From Streptosporangiaceae bacterium (lineage in GTDB: Bacteria; Actinomycetota; Actinomycetes; Streptosporangiales; Streptosporangiaceae): a DNA stretch of 64,000 nucleotides. The DNA lies in assembly GCA_025964695.1 (NCBI GenBank), contig JAOPYK010000072.1:26313-90312 (forward strand), read 5' to 3'. Of this stretch, positions 17,148 through 26,622 are shown one piece after another. Positions within the stretch are counted from its first letter, which is position 1, and the number at the start of each line of letters is the position of its first letter. The notes below the pieces were generated by a model. It saw nothing but the letters and a program-made list of their open reading frames with translations. It was not told the origin of the DNA and searched no databases. A program made the translations under genes and the position numbers.

Positions 17148-17978
17148 ATGGTGGCTCCTCCTCTGGTCCTCACGATCGCGGGCTCCGACTCCGGCGGTGG
17201 TGCCGGGATCCAGGCGGACCTCAAGACGATGCTCGCTCTCGGAGTGCACGGCATGAGCGTCATCGCCGCTGTGACGGCCCAGAACTCGCTGGGGGTCCAG
17301 GGCTACTGGGAACTGCCCCCCGAGGCCGTACGGGCTCAGCTGGACTCCGTGCTGACCGATATCGGCACACATGCCATCAAGACCGGCATGCTCGCCTCCA
17401 CCGTTCTGGTGGAGACCGTCGCCGAGGTGCTCGCAGGGGTGGACGTTCCCATCGTCGTCGATCCCGTGGGGGTGTCCAAGCACGGCGACCCGCTGCTGGC
17501 CGCGGACGCGGTCGGCGCGGTCCGCACCGCGCTGCTGCCCACCGCGACCGTCGTCACGCCGAATCTCTGGGAGGTCGAGCAGCTCACCGGTGTGAAGGTG
17601 GTCGAGGAGTCGGGGCTGCGGGAGGCGGCCGAGGCGGTCAAGGCGCTCGGCCCGAGCTGGGTGCTGGTCAAGGGCGGCCATCTGCCCGGGGAGCCGGTGG
17701 ACCTGCTGTTCGACGGTACGAACGAGTATCGCTTCGCCGGGACCCGGCACGACAACCTGCACACCCACGGCACCGGATGCACGCTGGCCTCGGCGATCGC
17801 GTCGTACCTGGCGCTGGCGGCGGCGCAGCGCGGCCATCCGGGCGGGACATCCGCCGCGGAGCTGGTCAGTGCTGTGAGCAAGGCCAAGGAGTACGTTGGC
17901 GGCGCGATCGAGCACGGGTTCGCGCTCGGGTCCGGCATCGGCCCGGTCGACCACGCCTGGCGGTTGCGCCGGCCCTAA
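17148..17978 (+). CDS. thiD: Hydroxymethylpyrimidine/phosphomethylpyrimidine kinase
   Basis: Carries out the two phosphorylations of the thiamine pyrimidine moiety. The 276-residue ribokinase-fold enzyme has the N-terminal motif [17 protein letters not shown], the [13 protein letters not shown] segment and the anion-hole/catalytic motif [12 protein letters not shown]. It fits with thiL nearby in a thiamine-related set. The next gene, rpmB, is convergent on the minus strand. Confidence 0.95.
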   Translation: MVAPPLVLTIAGSDSGGGAGIQADLKTMLALGVHGMSVIAAVTAQNSLGVQGYWELPPEAVRAQLDSVLTDIGTHAIKTGMLASTVLVETVAEVLAGVDVPIVVDPVGVSKHGDPLLAADAVGAVRTALLPTATVVTPNLWEVEQLTGVKVVEESGLREAAEAVKALGPSWVLVKGGHLPGEPVDLLFDGTNEYRFAGTRHDNLHTHGTGCTLASAIASYLALAAAQRGHPGGTSAAELVSAVSKAKEYVGGAIEHGFALGSGIGPVDHAWRLRRP

Positions 17979-18037
17979 GCTCCTGCCTGTCCTGCGGCCG
18001 TCCTGTCCTCAGGCTGTCCTCCGGCGGGCACGCAAAA

Positions 18038-18078
18038 GGCCAGTGCGCGCACAAGCGGAGCTTGCGAGCACACTGGCC
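18038..18078 (-). terminator. Rho-independent terminator of rpmB
   Basis: A 19-bp stem with a few mismatches (outer arms GGCCAGTG and CACTGGCC, inner arms CAAGC and GCTTG, loop GGA). Read on the minus strand it is followed by TTTTGCG, and it starts 15 bp after the rpmB stop. Confidence 0.85.
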
Positions 18079-18092
18079 CTGGGACTCGCCCG

Positions 18093-18287
18093 TCAGGCTA
18101 CGGGGCGCTTGACCTTGCCGGCCTTGATGCACGAGGTGCAGGCGTTGATCCGCTTGGTGCTGCGGCCGACGACCGCACGAACACGCTGGATGTTCGGGTT
18201 CCAGCGGCGCGGGGTGCGGCGGTGCGAGTGGGAGACGCGCATGCCGAACCCGGGTCCCTTGCCGCACACGTCGCAAACGGAAGCCAC
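18093..18287 (-). CDS. rpmB: 50S ribosomal protein L28
   Basis: A 64-residue large-subunit protein. The start is GTG 18287 ([15 protein letters not shown]), because TTGGAG lies six bases upstream; a frame start 12 bp earlier would add EFP-type residues foreign to L28. The two Cys pairs, CDVC and CTSC, form the zinc-ribbon version of L28 and the basic core [20 protein letters not shown] is typical. It is monocistronic, with its own terminator, and divergent from the DAK2 kinase gene. Confidence 0.95.
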   Translation of the reverse strand: MASVCDVCGKGPGFGMRVSHSHRRTPRRWNPNIQRVRAVVGRSTKRINACTSCIKAGKVKRPVA

Positions 18288-18533
18288 GGGAAACTCCAAA
18301 GGTGTGTCGAAAATCGATGGCCCTGAACGGGCGCTCGCTGAAGAGGTCCCGATCGCGGGACGCTCACGTCAGGGTAGCCGACCCACCGGCCGGACGGCGA
18401 ATCGACGGCCGATCGGTGCGGAGCCGGCGGCGGCTCGGCGGATCGTGGCCTCGAAACGCCGGTCATACCGGGATGGTCCGCGCTATGAAGAATACTTAGC
18501 CACATCCAGACGTGCTGAGGCCGGGAGGTTTGC

Positions 18534-20132
18534 GTGCGGGAGGTCCTCGACGTGGCGACCGTACGCCGGTGGTGCAGGCTCGCGGCCGACGCGCTCGGCC
18601 GTACGCGGGGAGAGATCGACGCTCTCAACGTGTTCCCGGTGCCCGACGGTGACACCGGGACCAATCTGCACCTCACGCTGCTGGCGGCGGCCGAGGCGGT
18701 GGAGGCCCTGCCCGCCGGGGCCGATGCGGCGGAGACCTGGCAGGCGCTGGCCCAGGGGGCGTTGCTGGGAGCCCGCGGGAACTCCGGAGTGATCGTCAGT
18801 CAGGTCTTCCGCGGACTGACCGAGGTCCTCGGCAAGGACGGCGCGGCCAGGGGCGGGGATCTCTTCTACCAGGCGCTCGCGCACTCGTCGGGGCTCGCCC
18901 GGACGGCCGTGGGACATCCGGTGGAGGGCACGATCCTCAGCGTGCTCGACGCCGCCTCCGCCTGGGCGGGCACGCGGGCCTCCACCGACCCCGCGCTGGC
19001 GAGTGTGGCCCGCGCCGCGGCCGAGGGAGCGCGCGCCGCCCTGCTGCGCACCACCGGGCAGCTGGACGTGCTGGCCAGGCACGGCGTGGTCGACGCCGGG
19101 GCGGCCGGGCTGTGCATCGTCTTCGACGCCCTTGCCGCGGTGGTCTGCGAGGAGTTCCCCGACCACTACGACGTCCCGGGCCGGGTGGCCGTGGCCGAAC
19201 GCGAGGCACCGCAGGAGGAACGAGGCCCCGGCTACGAGGTCATGTACCTGCTGGACGCCGCCGAAGCGGTGATTCCGGCGTTGCGCCAGGAGCTGGACGG
19301 GCTGGGCGACTCGCTCGTCGTGGTCGGCGGTGACGGCCTGTGGAACGTCCACGTGCACGTCGACGACGTGGGGGCGGCCATCGAGGCGGGACTTGCGGCG
19401 GGGCGGGCGCACCGCATCCGGGTGACGTATCTGCGGGCGTCCGGCGAGCACGAGCTGCGGCAGGCCCCGTGCACCGGCCGGGGGGTGGTCGCGGTGACCG
19501 CGGCCGACGGGCTGGCGGAGCTGTTCGAGAGCGGCGGCGCCCGGGTCGTCCGGCGCGAGTCGGGCACGGTCCCGCCGCTCGCGGTGCTGCTGGAGGCGAT
19601 CCTGAGCGCCGGCGACGAGGTCGCGGTGCTGCCGAATGAGCCGGAGGTGCTCGCGATCGCGCTGGCCGCCGCGGACGGCGCCCGGGACAGCGGAGTCCGG
19701 ATCGCGGTGGTGCCGACCAAGGCGTCGGTCCAGGGGCTGGCGGCGCTGGCCGTGCACGACCCGCTGCGGCGTTTCCACGACGACGTGATCGCGATGACCA
19801 GGGCGGCGGGGGCCACCAGGTTCGGTCACCTCCAGATGGCCGTCCACGAGGCCTTCACAAGTGTCGGCATCTGCCAGCCCGGCGACGTCCTGGGCCTGAT
19901 CGACGGCGATGTCCGTGTGATCGGCACGGATCTGGTCCAGGTGGCGACGGAGGTCCTCGACCGGATGCTCTCGGGCGGCGGCGAGCTTGTCACCCTCATC
20001 CCCGGGCTCGCGGCCTCCACCGAACTGCCGGCGATGCTGGAGGAGCACCTGCACGTCAGGCGCCCCGACGTCGAGGCGGCCGTCTATGAAGGCCGCCAGG
20101 AGCTCTACCCCCTGCTCATCGGGGTGGAATAG
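18534..20132 (+). CDS. DAK2-domain kinase (YloV/FakA-like)
   Basis: A 532-residue protein with an N-terminal DAK2 (DhaL-type) nucleotide-binding domain, signature NVFPVPDGDTGTNLHLTLL and GARGNSGVIVSQ, followed by the YloV/FakA C-terminal region. In Firmicutes FakA phosphorylates fatty acids bound to FakB; the actinobacterial role beside recG is not settled. GTG start with GGGAGG five bases upstream. The last six codons (LIGVE plus stop) are repeated in tandem after the stop; see the repeat entry. Confidence 0.88.
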   Translation: MREVLDVATVRRWCRLAADALGRTRGEIDALNVFPVPDGDTGTNLHLTLLAAAEAVEALPAGADAAETWQALAQGALLGARGNSGVIVSQVFRGLTEVLGKDGAARGGDLFYQALAHSSGLARTAVGHPVEGTILSVLDAASAWAGTRASTDPALASVARAAAEGARAALLRTTGQLDVLARHGVVDAGAAGLCIVFDALAAVVCEEFPDHYDVPGRVAVAEREAPQEERGPGYEVMYLLDAAEAVIPALRQELDGLGDSLVVVGGDGLWNVHVHVDDVGAAIEAGLAAGRAHRIRVTYLRASGEHELRQAPCTGRGVVAVTAADGLAELFESGGARVVRRESGTVPPLAVLLEAILSAGDEVAVLPNEPEVLAIALAAADGARDSGVRIAVVPTKASVQGLAALAVHDPLRRFHDDVIAMTRAAGATRFGHLQMAVHEAFTSVGICQPGDVLGLIDGDVRVIGTDLVQVATEVLDRMLSGGGELVTLIPGLAASTELPAMLEEHLHVRRPDVEAAVYEGRQELYPLLIGVE

Positions 20133-20168
20133 CTGATAGGGGTGGAATAGCTCATCGGGGTGGATCAG
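20115..20168 (+). repeat. 18-bp tandem copies of the gene end, including the stop codon
   Basis: Copy 1 (20115-20132) is the real gene end CTCATCGGGGTGGAATAG. Copy 2 (20133-20150) differs at two third-codon positions and still reads LIGVE-stop. Copy 3 (20151-20168) ends GATCAG and has lost the stop. Confidence 0.9.
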
Positions 20169-20210
20169 CCCACCTGGAATGGCTCAGCGGGGCGGAGCGG
20201 CCCCGCCGTC

Positions 20211-20510
20211 TCAGACGCCCACTCCCAGGACCCGGCGGATGGTGTCGACCGCGCGGCCCAGGTCGCTGGCCGGCGCGATCTCCTCGGCCCAGCCCCACCG
20301 CAGCCACCACTCGCCCCGATCGCAGCGCTCAATGATCACGTGCTCCTCGAGCCCCAGCGCGGGGTTGAGCACGTGCAGGCTCGGCGGTCGGCCGATCGGC
20401 AGGTTCACCCTGGCGTACAGTCCCGCCCCGCAAAGCAGCACGGCCAGTTCCTCCAGGCAGGCGCTGGCGGCACGCGGCTCGGCGACGGTCTCTTCCAGGT
20501 GGGCGATCAC
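20211..20510 (-). CDS. Hypothetical protein
   Basis: A small protein of about 99 residues that I do not recognise. I start at GTG 20510, which has GGAG six bases upstream; GTG 20522 overlaps its own purine run and is less likely. The sequence has an alpha/beta look: an acidic N-terminal helix, VLLCGAGLYARVNLPIGRPP, EHVIIERCDRGEWWLRWGWA, then a C-terminal helix LGRAVDTIRRVL. Three tryptophans cluster in one strand. No signal peptide or membrane segment. It is divergent from recG with a rather AT-rich gap (20525-20620). Confidence 0.6.
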   Translation of the reverse strand: MIAHLEETVAEPRAASACLEELAVLLCGAGLYARVNLPIGRPPSLHVLNPALGLEEHVIIERCDRGEWWLRWGWAEEIAPASDLGRAVDTIRRVLGVGV

Positions 20511-20678
20511 AACTATCTCCACTCCTTTGTGGTGATTTAGGACTTACTCATAGGCTGTGTCGGCTTTACCCAACTATGCAAGCTATGGTCCGATTCTTTA
20601 CCATTACGCGCTCTCTCGGTGATCCGTCGGTGATCCGATCGAAGCCGATGGCCGCCTGTGTCGGCGGGATGGGCTGTA

Positions 20679-22877
20679 ATGGGGACCGTGGCGAAACCCG
20701 ACGAGCCGCTGCGCAAGGTGCTCGGTGACAAGACTGCCAAAGTGATGAGCGGCGGCCTCGGCCTCGACACGGTCGGGGACCTGTTGCATCACTATCCGCG
20801 GCGTTATGCGCACCGTGGCGAGCTGACCGATCTGGCCGGGCTGCAGGACGGCGAGCACGTCACCGTGATGGCCGAGGTGGTGAAGGTCCAGGGGCGGACG
20901 CTCACCCGCAAGCCGGACTACGTGCTGGAGATCACCGTCACCGACGGGACCGGTGAGCTGAAGCTGAGTTTCTTCGGCCGCAAGGGCTCCTACCGGCCCG
21001 AGAAGGAGCTCTCGCCCGGGACCCGTGGCCTGTTCTCCGGAAAGATCTCCACGTACTTTCCGAGAACCGGCCGGCCGCAGCGGCAGCTGGCCCATCCGGA
21101 GTACCGCGTCGTGGCGGCCAAGGGGGCCGCCGAGGCGGCTCAGGAATGGGCCGAGGAGATGATCCCGGTCTATCCGGCCACCAAGGGGCTGGACACCTGG
21201 ACGATCCAGGAGTGCGTGAAGCTGGTCCTCGACACCCTGGACCTCGGCCCGGACCCGATGCCGGCGACGACCCTGAAGCGGCATGGCTTCGTCGGCCTGC
21301 GCCAGGCCTGCGAAGGCATTCACCGCCCCAAGGACCAGGACGAGCTCAGGCAGGCGCGCAGGCGGCTGAAGTGGGACGAGGCGTTCGTGCTCCAGGTCGC
21401 GCTGGCCCAGCGCCGGCGGGCCGCGAGCGCACTGCCCGCCAAAGCCCGGCCCCTCGCCGAGGGCGGCGTGCTCGGGGACTTCGACCGGCGGCTGCCGTTC
21501 ACGCTCACCGAAGGTCAGGTGTCGGTCGGCGACGAGATCGCGGCCGACCTGGGCCGTGAGCACCCCATGCACCGGCTGCTTCAGGGCGACGTCGGCAGCG
21601 GAAAGACCGTGATCGCTCTGCGGGCGATGCTGCAGACCGTCGATTCGGGCGGGCAGGCCGCGCTGCTGGCGCCCACCGAGGTGCTCGCCCAGCAGCACTA
21701 CCGCTCGATCATGAACATGCTCGGGCCGCTCGCCCAGGCCGGCCAGCTCGGCGGGGCGGACAACGCCACACGGCTCGCGCTTCTCACCGGATCACAGGGT
21801 GCCAAGGCCCGGCGGCAGGCGCTGCTGGACGCGGCCTCGGGAGCCGCCGGCATCGTCGTCGGCACCCACGCGCTGCTGGAGGAGCACGTGCAGTTCGCCG
21901 ACCTGGGCCTGGTCGTGGTGGACGAGCAGCACCGCTTCGGCGTCGAGCAGCGAGACGCGCTGCGCGAGAAGGTGGCCGGCGGGCGCCCGCACGTGCTGGT
22001 GATGACCGCGACGCCCATCCCCCGCACGGTCGCGATGACAGTGTTCGGGGATCTGGACACCTCGGTGCTGGCGCAACTGCCCGCCGGCCGGGCCGAGATC
22101 CAGACCCATGTTGTGCCGCCGGAGAAACCCGCCTTCTTCGCCCGGGCGTGGGAGCGGATCCGTGAAGAGGCCGGCAAAGGTCACCAGATCTACATCGTGT
22201 GCCCGCGGATCGGGGAGCAGGAGGGGGACGAGGGTGACGTCGTCCCCGCTGAGAGCGAGGAGGGCAGGCCGATGCGGGCCGTCCTGGAGGTCGCGCCCAA
22301 GCTCGAGGAGTGGCTGCCGAATCTGCGCGTCGGGGTGCTGCACGGCAAGCTGCACCCCGACGAGAAGGACGCCGTGATGCGCCGGTTCACCGAGCGGCAG
22401 CTCGATGTGCTGCTCGCGACCACCGTCATCGAGGTCGGTGTCGACGTACCCAACGCCACCGTGATGGTGATCATGGACGCGGATCGCTTCGGAGTCTCCC
22501 AGCTGCACCAGCTGCGCGGCCGGGTCGGCCGGGGCGGCCTGCCGGGACTGTGCCTGCTCGTCACCGACGCGGCCGAGGGGACCAAGGCCCGTGAACGGCT
22601 GGCCGCCATCGCCTCCACCACCGACGGCTTCGAACTGTCCCGGCTCGATCTCGAACAGCGCCGCGAGGGCGACGTGCTCGGGGCGACCCAGGCCGGCCGC
22701 TCCTCTAGTCTCCGGCTGCTGACGCTGATCTACGACGAGAAGGTCATCCTGAAGGCCAGGGACGAGGCGGCCGCGCTGGTGGACGCCGATCCCGATCTGG
22801 CCGACCATCCGCTCCTGGCCGCCGAGCTGGCGGCGCTGGTGGACGCGGACCGCGCGGAGTACCTGGAGAAGACCTGA
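20679..22877 (+). CDS. recG: ATP-dependent DNA helicase RecG
   Basis: Superfamily 2 helicase that reverses stalled forks and branch-migrates Holliday junctions. About 732 residues from ATG 20679; GTG 20688 is an alternative start. The N-terminal wedge/OB region (TVGDLLHHYPRRY) leads to Walker A GDVGSGKTVIA, the DEQHRFG box, TATPIPRT and, in the second helicase lobe, QLRGRVGRG. The family C-terminal tail follows. An eight-copy 12-bp minisatellite begins 20 bp after the stop. Confidence 0.95.
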   Translation: MGTVAKPDEPLRKVLGDKTAKVMSGGLGLDTVGDLLHHYPRRYAHRGELTDLAGLQDGEHVTVMAEVVKVQGRTLTRKPDYVLEITVTDGTGELKLSFFGRKGSYRPEKELSPGTRGLFSGKISTYFPRTGRPQRQLAHPEYRVVAAKGAAEAAQEWAEEMIPVYPATKGLDTWTIQECVKLVLDTLDLGPDPMPATTLKRHGFVGLRQACEGIHRPKDQDELRQARRRLKWDEAFVLQVALAQRRRAASALPAKARPLAEGGVLGDFDRRLPFTLTEGQVSVGDEIAADLGREHPMHRLLQGDVGSGKTVIALRAMLQTVDSGGQAALLAPTEVLAQQHYRSIMNMLGPLAQAGQLGGADNATRLALLTGSQGAKARRQALLDAASGAAGIVVGTHALLEEHVQFADLGLVVVDEQHRFGVEQRDALREKVAGGRPHVLVMTATPIPRTVAMTVFGDLDTSVLAQLPAGRAEIQTHVVPPEKPAFFARAWERIREEAGKGHQIYIVCPRIGEQEGDEGDVVPAESEEGRPMRAVLEVAPKLEEWLPNLRVGVLHGKLHPDEKDAVMRRFTERQLDVLLATTVIEVGVDVPNATVMVIMDADRFGVSQLHQLRGRVGRGGLPGLCLLVTDAAEGTKARERLAAIASTTDGFELSRLDLEQRREGDVLGATQAGRSSSLRLLTLIYDEKVILKARDEAAALVDADPDLADHPLLAAELAALVDADRAEYLEKT

Positions 22878-22896
22878 TCGTCGGAGTCTCCGCCAC

Positions 22897-22992
22897 CTGA
22901 CGGAGCGGCTGACGGACCGGCTGACGGACCGGCTGACGGACCGGCTGTCGGACCGGCTGTCGGACCGGCTGTCGGACCGGCTGTCGGACTTG
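22897..22992 (+). repeat. Eight-copy 12-bp minisatellite after recG
   Basis: Units are one CTGACGGAGCGG, three CTGACGGACCGG, three CTGTCGGACCGG and a final CTGTCGGACTTG. The A and T versions are in separate blocks, as expected from stepwise duplication. In one plus-strand frame it encodes LTDR/LSDR units that run into the following gene relic. Confidence 0.92.
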
Positions 22993-23028
22993 CGGCACCT
23001 CGCACGCGGCCGGCCCGCCCTCTCCTAG

Positions 23029-23270
23029 ATCGAGGACCATCTCCGCGACCAGGACCCGGCCGTCCGGCGAACCGCCGTGGCGTTGCTCGCCGACACCAAT
23101 CACCAATCCGCAGGGTGCCGGAGACGCCTTCACCTGGGCCTCGCCGATCCGACGATCAGGTACGGCGGATCGCCGCCGACGCGCTGCGACTCCTCCCCGA
23201 GGTCTACATCGCGGCGGACGGGTTCAAGGCGCTGCTGCAATGGTGTCGGGACCACTGCAGGACCACGTGC
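23029..23270 (+). pseudogene. Possible HEAT-repeat gene relic
   Basis: Two frames carry HEAT-like helices: LRDQDPAVRRTAVALLAD from about 23029, and DDQVRRIAADALRLLPE from about 23150 in another frame. An in-frame TAG precedes the first and there is no intact ORF. It may be the decayed remains of a HEAT-repeat protein between recG and rsmD. Short and low-complexity, so tentative. Confidence 0.35.
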
Positions 23271-23316
23271 GTGATCATGATGTGCGGAGGTCGCGGGAGG
23301 CGGCAGACTGGATGCC

Positions 23317-23880
23317 GTGAGCAGGGTCATCGCGGGTAGCGCGGGCGGGCGGCGGCTGGCCGTGCCGACGGGACGGGACACCAGGCCGACCAGTGACCGG
23401 GCCAGGGAGGGGCTGTTCGCCACGGTGCTGGCCCTCCTCGGCCCTCTCCAGGGCTGCCGGGTGGCCGACCTCTTCGCCGGATCGGGGGCGGTCGGGCTCG
23501 AGGCGCTGTCCAGGGGGGCCGAGCACGCGTTGCTCGTCGAATCCCACCCACGGGCCGCCAGGGTCATCCGCGAGAACATCGCCTCGCTGGGACTGCCCGG
23601 AGCCCTGCTGACCACCGACCGGGTGGAACGGGTCGTCCAGCGGCCGCCCGCCGAGCCGTTCGACCTGATCTTCGCCGACCCGCCCTACGCCCATCCCGCC
23701 GAAGCTGTGACCGGCCTGCTGGAGTCCCTGCGAGACCACGGCTGGCTCGCCGCCGACGCCCTCGTCGCGGTCGAGCGGGCCACCCGGGGCGGCGAGCTGA
23801 TCTGGCCGGCCGGCTACACCTCCGAACGGCACCGCACTTATGGCGAGGCCACCTTCTGGTACGGCCGCGCGGAGGGGTGA
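23317..23880 (+). CDS. rsmD: 16S rRNA (guanine(966)-N2)-methyltransferase
   Basis: SAM-dependent methyltransferase acting on 16S rRNA guanine 966 during 30S assembly; 187 residues. The SAM-binding motif is VADLFAGSGAVGLEALSRGA and the N6/N2-type catalytic motif is FADPPYAHP. The N-terminal VIAGSAGGRRLAVP is a family signature. GTG start. It is followed 140 bp later by coaD, the usual pairing. Confidence 0.94.
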   Translation: MSRVIAGSAGGRRLAVPTGRDTRPTSDRAREGLFATVLALLGPLQGCRVADLFAGSGAVGLEALSRGAEHALLVESHPRAARVIRENIASLGLPGALLTTDRVERVVQRPPAEPFDLIFADPPYAHPAEAVTGLLESLRDHGWLAADALVAVERATRGGELIWPAGYTSERHRTYGEATFWYGRAEG

Positions 23881-24020
23881 ACCCGCTCCTCCGGCACGGC
23901 CGCGGGGTCGCAGGCCGGCTCGCGCAGGGGCCGGGAGAAAGGTGCACCGCGCGCATTTGGTACGGTCACGCCCGCAGGCCTTTGCCGGACCAATTCGCCG
24001 GACCAAGGGGGATTCACCTC

Positions 24021-24500
24021 GTGCGTCGTGTCGTCTGTCCGGGGTCCTTCGACCCCGTCACACATGGGCACCTCGACATCATCAGCCGGGCCTCCCGGCT
24101 CTACGACGAAGTCGTTGTCGCCGTATTGATCAACAACACCAAGCAGGGGCTCTTCACCGTCGACGAGCGGATCGAGATGCTCGGCCTGGTGACCAAGGAG
24201 TACGGCAACGTCAAGGTGGACAAGTTCCACGGCCTGCTCGTGGACTACTGCAGGCAGAACGACATCCCGGTTATCGTGAAGGGCCTGCGGGCCGTCAGCG
24301 ACTTCGACTACGAGTTGCAGATGGCGCAGATGAACCATCGGCTGGCCGGGGTGGAGACCCTGTTCATGTCCACCAACCCGCTGTACTCCTTCCTCTCCTC
24401 GAGCTTGATGAAAGAGGTCGCCAAGCACGGCGGGGATGTCTCCGGGCTGGTCCCGGACATCATCCAGCAGCGGCTGGTGGAGCGTCTCGCGCAGAAGTGA
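24021..24500 (+). CDS. coaD: Phosphopantetheine adenylyltransferase
   Basis: Penultimate step of coenzyme A synthesis: adenylates 4'-phosphopantetheine. 159 residues from GTG 24021 (VRRVVCPGSFDPVTHGHLDI), with AAGGGGGA eight bases upstream. A longer open frame upstream lacks family similarity. The nucleotidyltransferase motif GSFDPVTHGH and the ISSSLMKE-type segment LSSSLMKEVAKHGGDVSG are both present. Confidence 0.96.
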   Translation: MRRVVCPGSFDPVTHGHLDIISRASRLYDEVVVAVLINNTKQGLFTVDERIEMLGLVTKEYGNVKVDKFHGLLVDYCRQNDIPVIVKGLRAVSDFDYELQMAQMNHRLAGVETLFMSTNPLYSFLSSSLMKEVAKHGGDVSGLVPDIIQQRLVERLAQK

Positions 24501-24600
24501 TCCCGCCCCCGATCCGGGCGGCCGTGTGGTCCCGAGTTGGGTCGGCGACCCGCATTTCGGTACGCTGGTCATCGGCCATGCCCGACGGCGGTGTTTCGTC

Positions 24601-25185
24601 GTGCCTCACGAAAGCAGGAAAGCTCTGAATCGTCGCGATCCCAACGGTCCCCTGGCGCTCGATACCCGAGCCCTGGGCCGGCGACCGGGATCCATGCGGA
24701 CGGAGCACCTGGTCGTGCCGGCACCGGCGGATCTCGGCGTCGAAATGGTCGGCGTCCCCAAGGACGCGGACCTCGAGCTGGACATCCGGCTCGAGGCGGT
24801 GATGGAGGGCGTGCTGTTGTCGGGCACGACGCGCGTACCCCTGGTGGGGGAGTGCGCGCGGTGCCTGGAACCTTTCAACTCGGAATTCGAGGTGGAGTTC
24901 CAGGAGCTCTTCGTCTACTCGGACACCCGCTCAGGCGGGGAGGCCGAGGAGGACGAACGCCGCCTCGAAGGAGATTTCATCGATCTCGAGCCGGTGCTCC
25001 GGGACGCGGTGGTGCTCGCGCTACCGTTGTCCCCGCTGTGCCGGGACGACTGTCCCGGCCTGTGCTCGGAATGTGGTGTAAAGCTGGCGGATGCCGGTCC
25101 GGACCACCATCACGACGCCGTTGACCTCCGGTGGGCGGCTCTGCAGGGCATCACTGACCTACGAGAAGAAAGCCAGGAGGGCTGA
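24601..25185 (+). CDS. DUF177 (YceD-family) protein
   Basis: 194 residues from GTG 24601 ([20 protein letters not shown]), the usual actinobacterial start of this family. The core [20 protein letters not shown] with ECARCLEPF and a second Cys pair region [14 protein letters not shown] suggests metal binding. YceD/DUF177 proteins are linked to 23S rRNA processing or accumulation and usually sit directly before rpmF, as here (stop one base before the rpmF GTG). Confidence 0.88.
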   Translation: MPHESRKALNRRDPNGPLALDTRALGRRPGSMRTEHLVVPAPADLGVEMVGVPKDADLELDIRLEAVMEGVLLSGTTRVPLVGECARCLEPFNSEFEVEFQELFVYSDTRSGGEAEEDERRLEGDFIDLEPVLRDAVVLALPLSPLCRDDCPGLCSECGVKLADAGPDHHHDAVDLRWAALQGITDLREESQEG

Positions 25186-25186
25186 A

Positions 25187-25363
25187 GTGGCCGTCCCGAA
25201 GCGGAAGAAGTCGCGCAGCAACACGCGGCACCGGCGTTCGCAGTGGAAGGCCACTGTGCCGACCCTGGTCGCATGCCCGCAGTGCCGGGAGCAGAAGCTG
25301 CCGCACACCGCGTGCGCCAACTGCGGCACGTACGACCGGCGTCAGGTCATCGAGGTGTCCTGA
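25187..25363 (+). CDS. rpmF: 50S ribosomal protein L32
   Basis: 58 residues, GTG start with AGGAGG six bases upstream. The basic N-terminus [20 protein letters not shown] and the zinc-ribbon pairs CPQC and CANC mark the four-cysteine form of L32. It is co-transcribed with DUF177 and followed by a hairpin. Confidence 0.96.
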   Translation: MAVPKRKKSRSNTRHRRSQWKATVPTLVACPQCREQKLPHTACANCGTYDRRQVIEVS

Positions 25364-25378
25364 CTCATGGACAGCGGC

Positions 25379-25415
25379 AGGATTGCATGATCGCGTCACG
25401 TGGTCGTGCAATCCT
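25379..25415 (+). terminator. Hairpin after rpmF
   Basis: Arms AGGATTGCATGA (25379-25390) and TCGTGCAATCCT (25404-25415) pair over 12 bp with one wobble. It starts 16 bp after the rpmF stop and contains the GATTGCATGATC element seen elsewhere in the window. Confidence 0.7.
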
Positions 25416-25679
25416 TCCGTCCTCGCATTAGGGGCCGGATTCGCGTTCTTTGCGGACCTGTCCCCGACGCGACCTCATCCCGTCGAGCGGGTGACGGGGC
25501 CGGCCCGAGGCCGTGGTGCACGCCGGAGCATCGGCTCACCGGCGTGGACCTCGTCTTCGCGGAACCCCTTTCACGTGCGTCGTCTTCGGTTCTCCGGCGG
25601 GAGCACCGAAACGCTGTCGTACATGTCACTCGCCGTAGCGACTGGCCCACGATGTGGCGCCGACCTACGAGGAGGACAC

Positions 25680-26435
25680 GTGAACACCAAGTTTCCCGAA
25701 CCCCTGTCCGACCGCGCCGAGCTGGAACGCGGCCTGGGCGCGAAGCTCGACCCGGCAATGCTCGAGCGGGCGCTGACCCACCGCTCGTACGCCTACGAGA
25801 ACGGCGGACTTCCCACCAACGAGCGCCTGGAGTTCCTCGGCGACTCCGTGCTCGGCCTGGTCGTCACCGACACCCTGTACCGCGGGCATCCCGACCTGCC
25901 CGAGGGGCAGCTGGCCAAGCTCCGGGCCGCGGTGGTCAACATGCGGGCCCTCGCGGGAGTGGCCCGCGGCCTCGGACTCGGTTCCCACATCCGGCTGGGA
26001 CGGGGCGAAGAGGGCACCGGAGGCCGTGACAAGTCCTCGATCCTCGCCGACACGCTCGAAGCGCTCATCGGCGCGGTCTATCTCGACCTGGGGCTCTCCG
26101 AGGCCTCGGATCTCGTCCACCGGCTGTTCGACGGGCTGATCGACAGATCCGCCAGCCTGGGCGCCGGGCTCGACTGGAAGACCTCGTTGCAGGAACTGAC
26201 CGCCACCGAGGAACTCGGCGTCCCCGACTATCACGTGGACGAGAGCGGCCCCGACCACCAGAAGACCTTCCGCGCCTCGGTACGGGTCGGCGGGCAGAAC
26301 TACGGGTCCGGCGAGGGGCGCAGCAAGAAGGAAGCCGAGCAGCACGCGGCAGAAGCCGCGTGGACCGCCATCCGTGAGTTCGCCCTCCAGCGGGAGCGTG
26401 AGCGCGGCCCGGGATCCCAGGCCGCCCCCGACTGA
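25680..26435 (+). CDS. rnc: Ribonuclease III
   Basis: Double-stranded-RNA endonuclease that processes rRNA precursors; 251 residues from GTG 25680 ([16 protein letters not shown]), preceded by GAGGAGG. The signature [18 protein letters not shown] is present with the catalytic Glu/Asp, followed by [15 protein letters not shown]-terminal dsRNA-binding domain spans roughly 165-235 ([23 protein letters not shown]). It lies between rpmF and mutM as in most actinomycetes. Confidence 0.95.
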   Translation: MNTKFPEPLSDRAELERGLGAKLDPAMLERALTHRSYAYENGGLPTNERLEFLGDSVLGLVVTDTLYRGHPDLPEGQLAKLRAAVVNMRALAGVARGLGLGSHIRLGRGEEGTGGRDKSSILADTLEALIGAVYLDLGLSEASDLVHRLFDGLIDRSASLGAGLDWKTSLQELTATEELGVPDYHVDESGPDHQKTFRASVRVGGQNYGSGEGRSKKEAEQHAAEAAWTAIREFALQRERERGPGSQAAPD

Positions 26436-26622
26436 CGCCACCCCACCGTGAGCACGCCGTACGCGTCCGCACGAATGGCACGATCACGGCCGGAGTCGCC
26501 TGATACCCGGCCGCGAATCTGTGGACAACCGCGAACGTGCCGGGTCCCCGCAATCGCCACAGCGGGCGCTGAGGACCCCCGGCACGTTTGCGACTCACCA
26601 GAGAACCTGAGGAGAGCTTGCC

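Noticed and set aside
20525..20620. tRNA or small RNA in the AT-rich gap before recG
   Set aside because: No cloverleaf or stable stem was found; it reads as a divergent promoter region.
22897..22992. Possible CRISPR array after recG
   Set aside because: Units are 12 bp with no spacers and no cas genes; it is a simple minisatellite.
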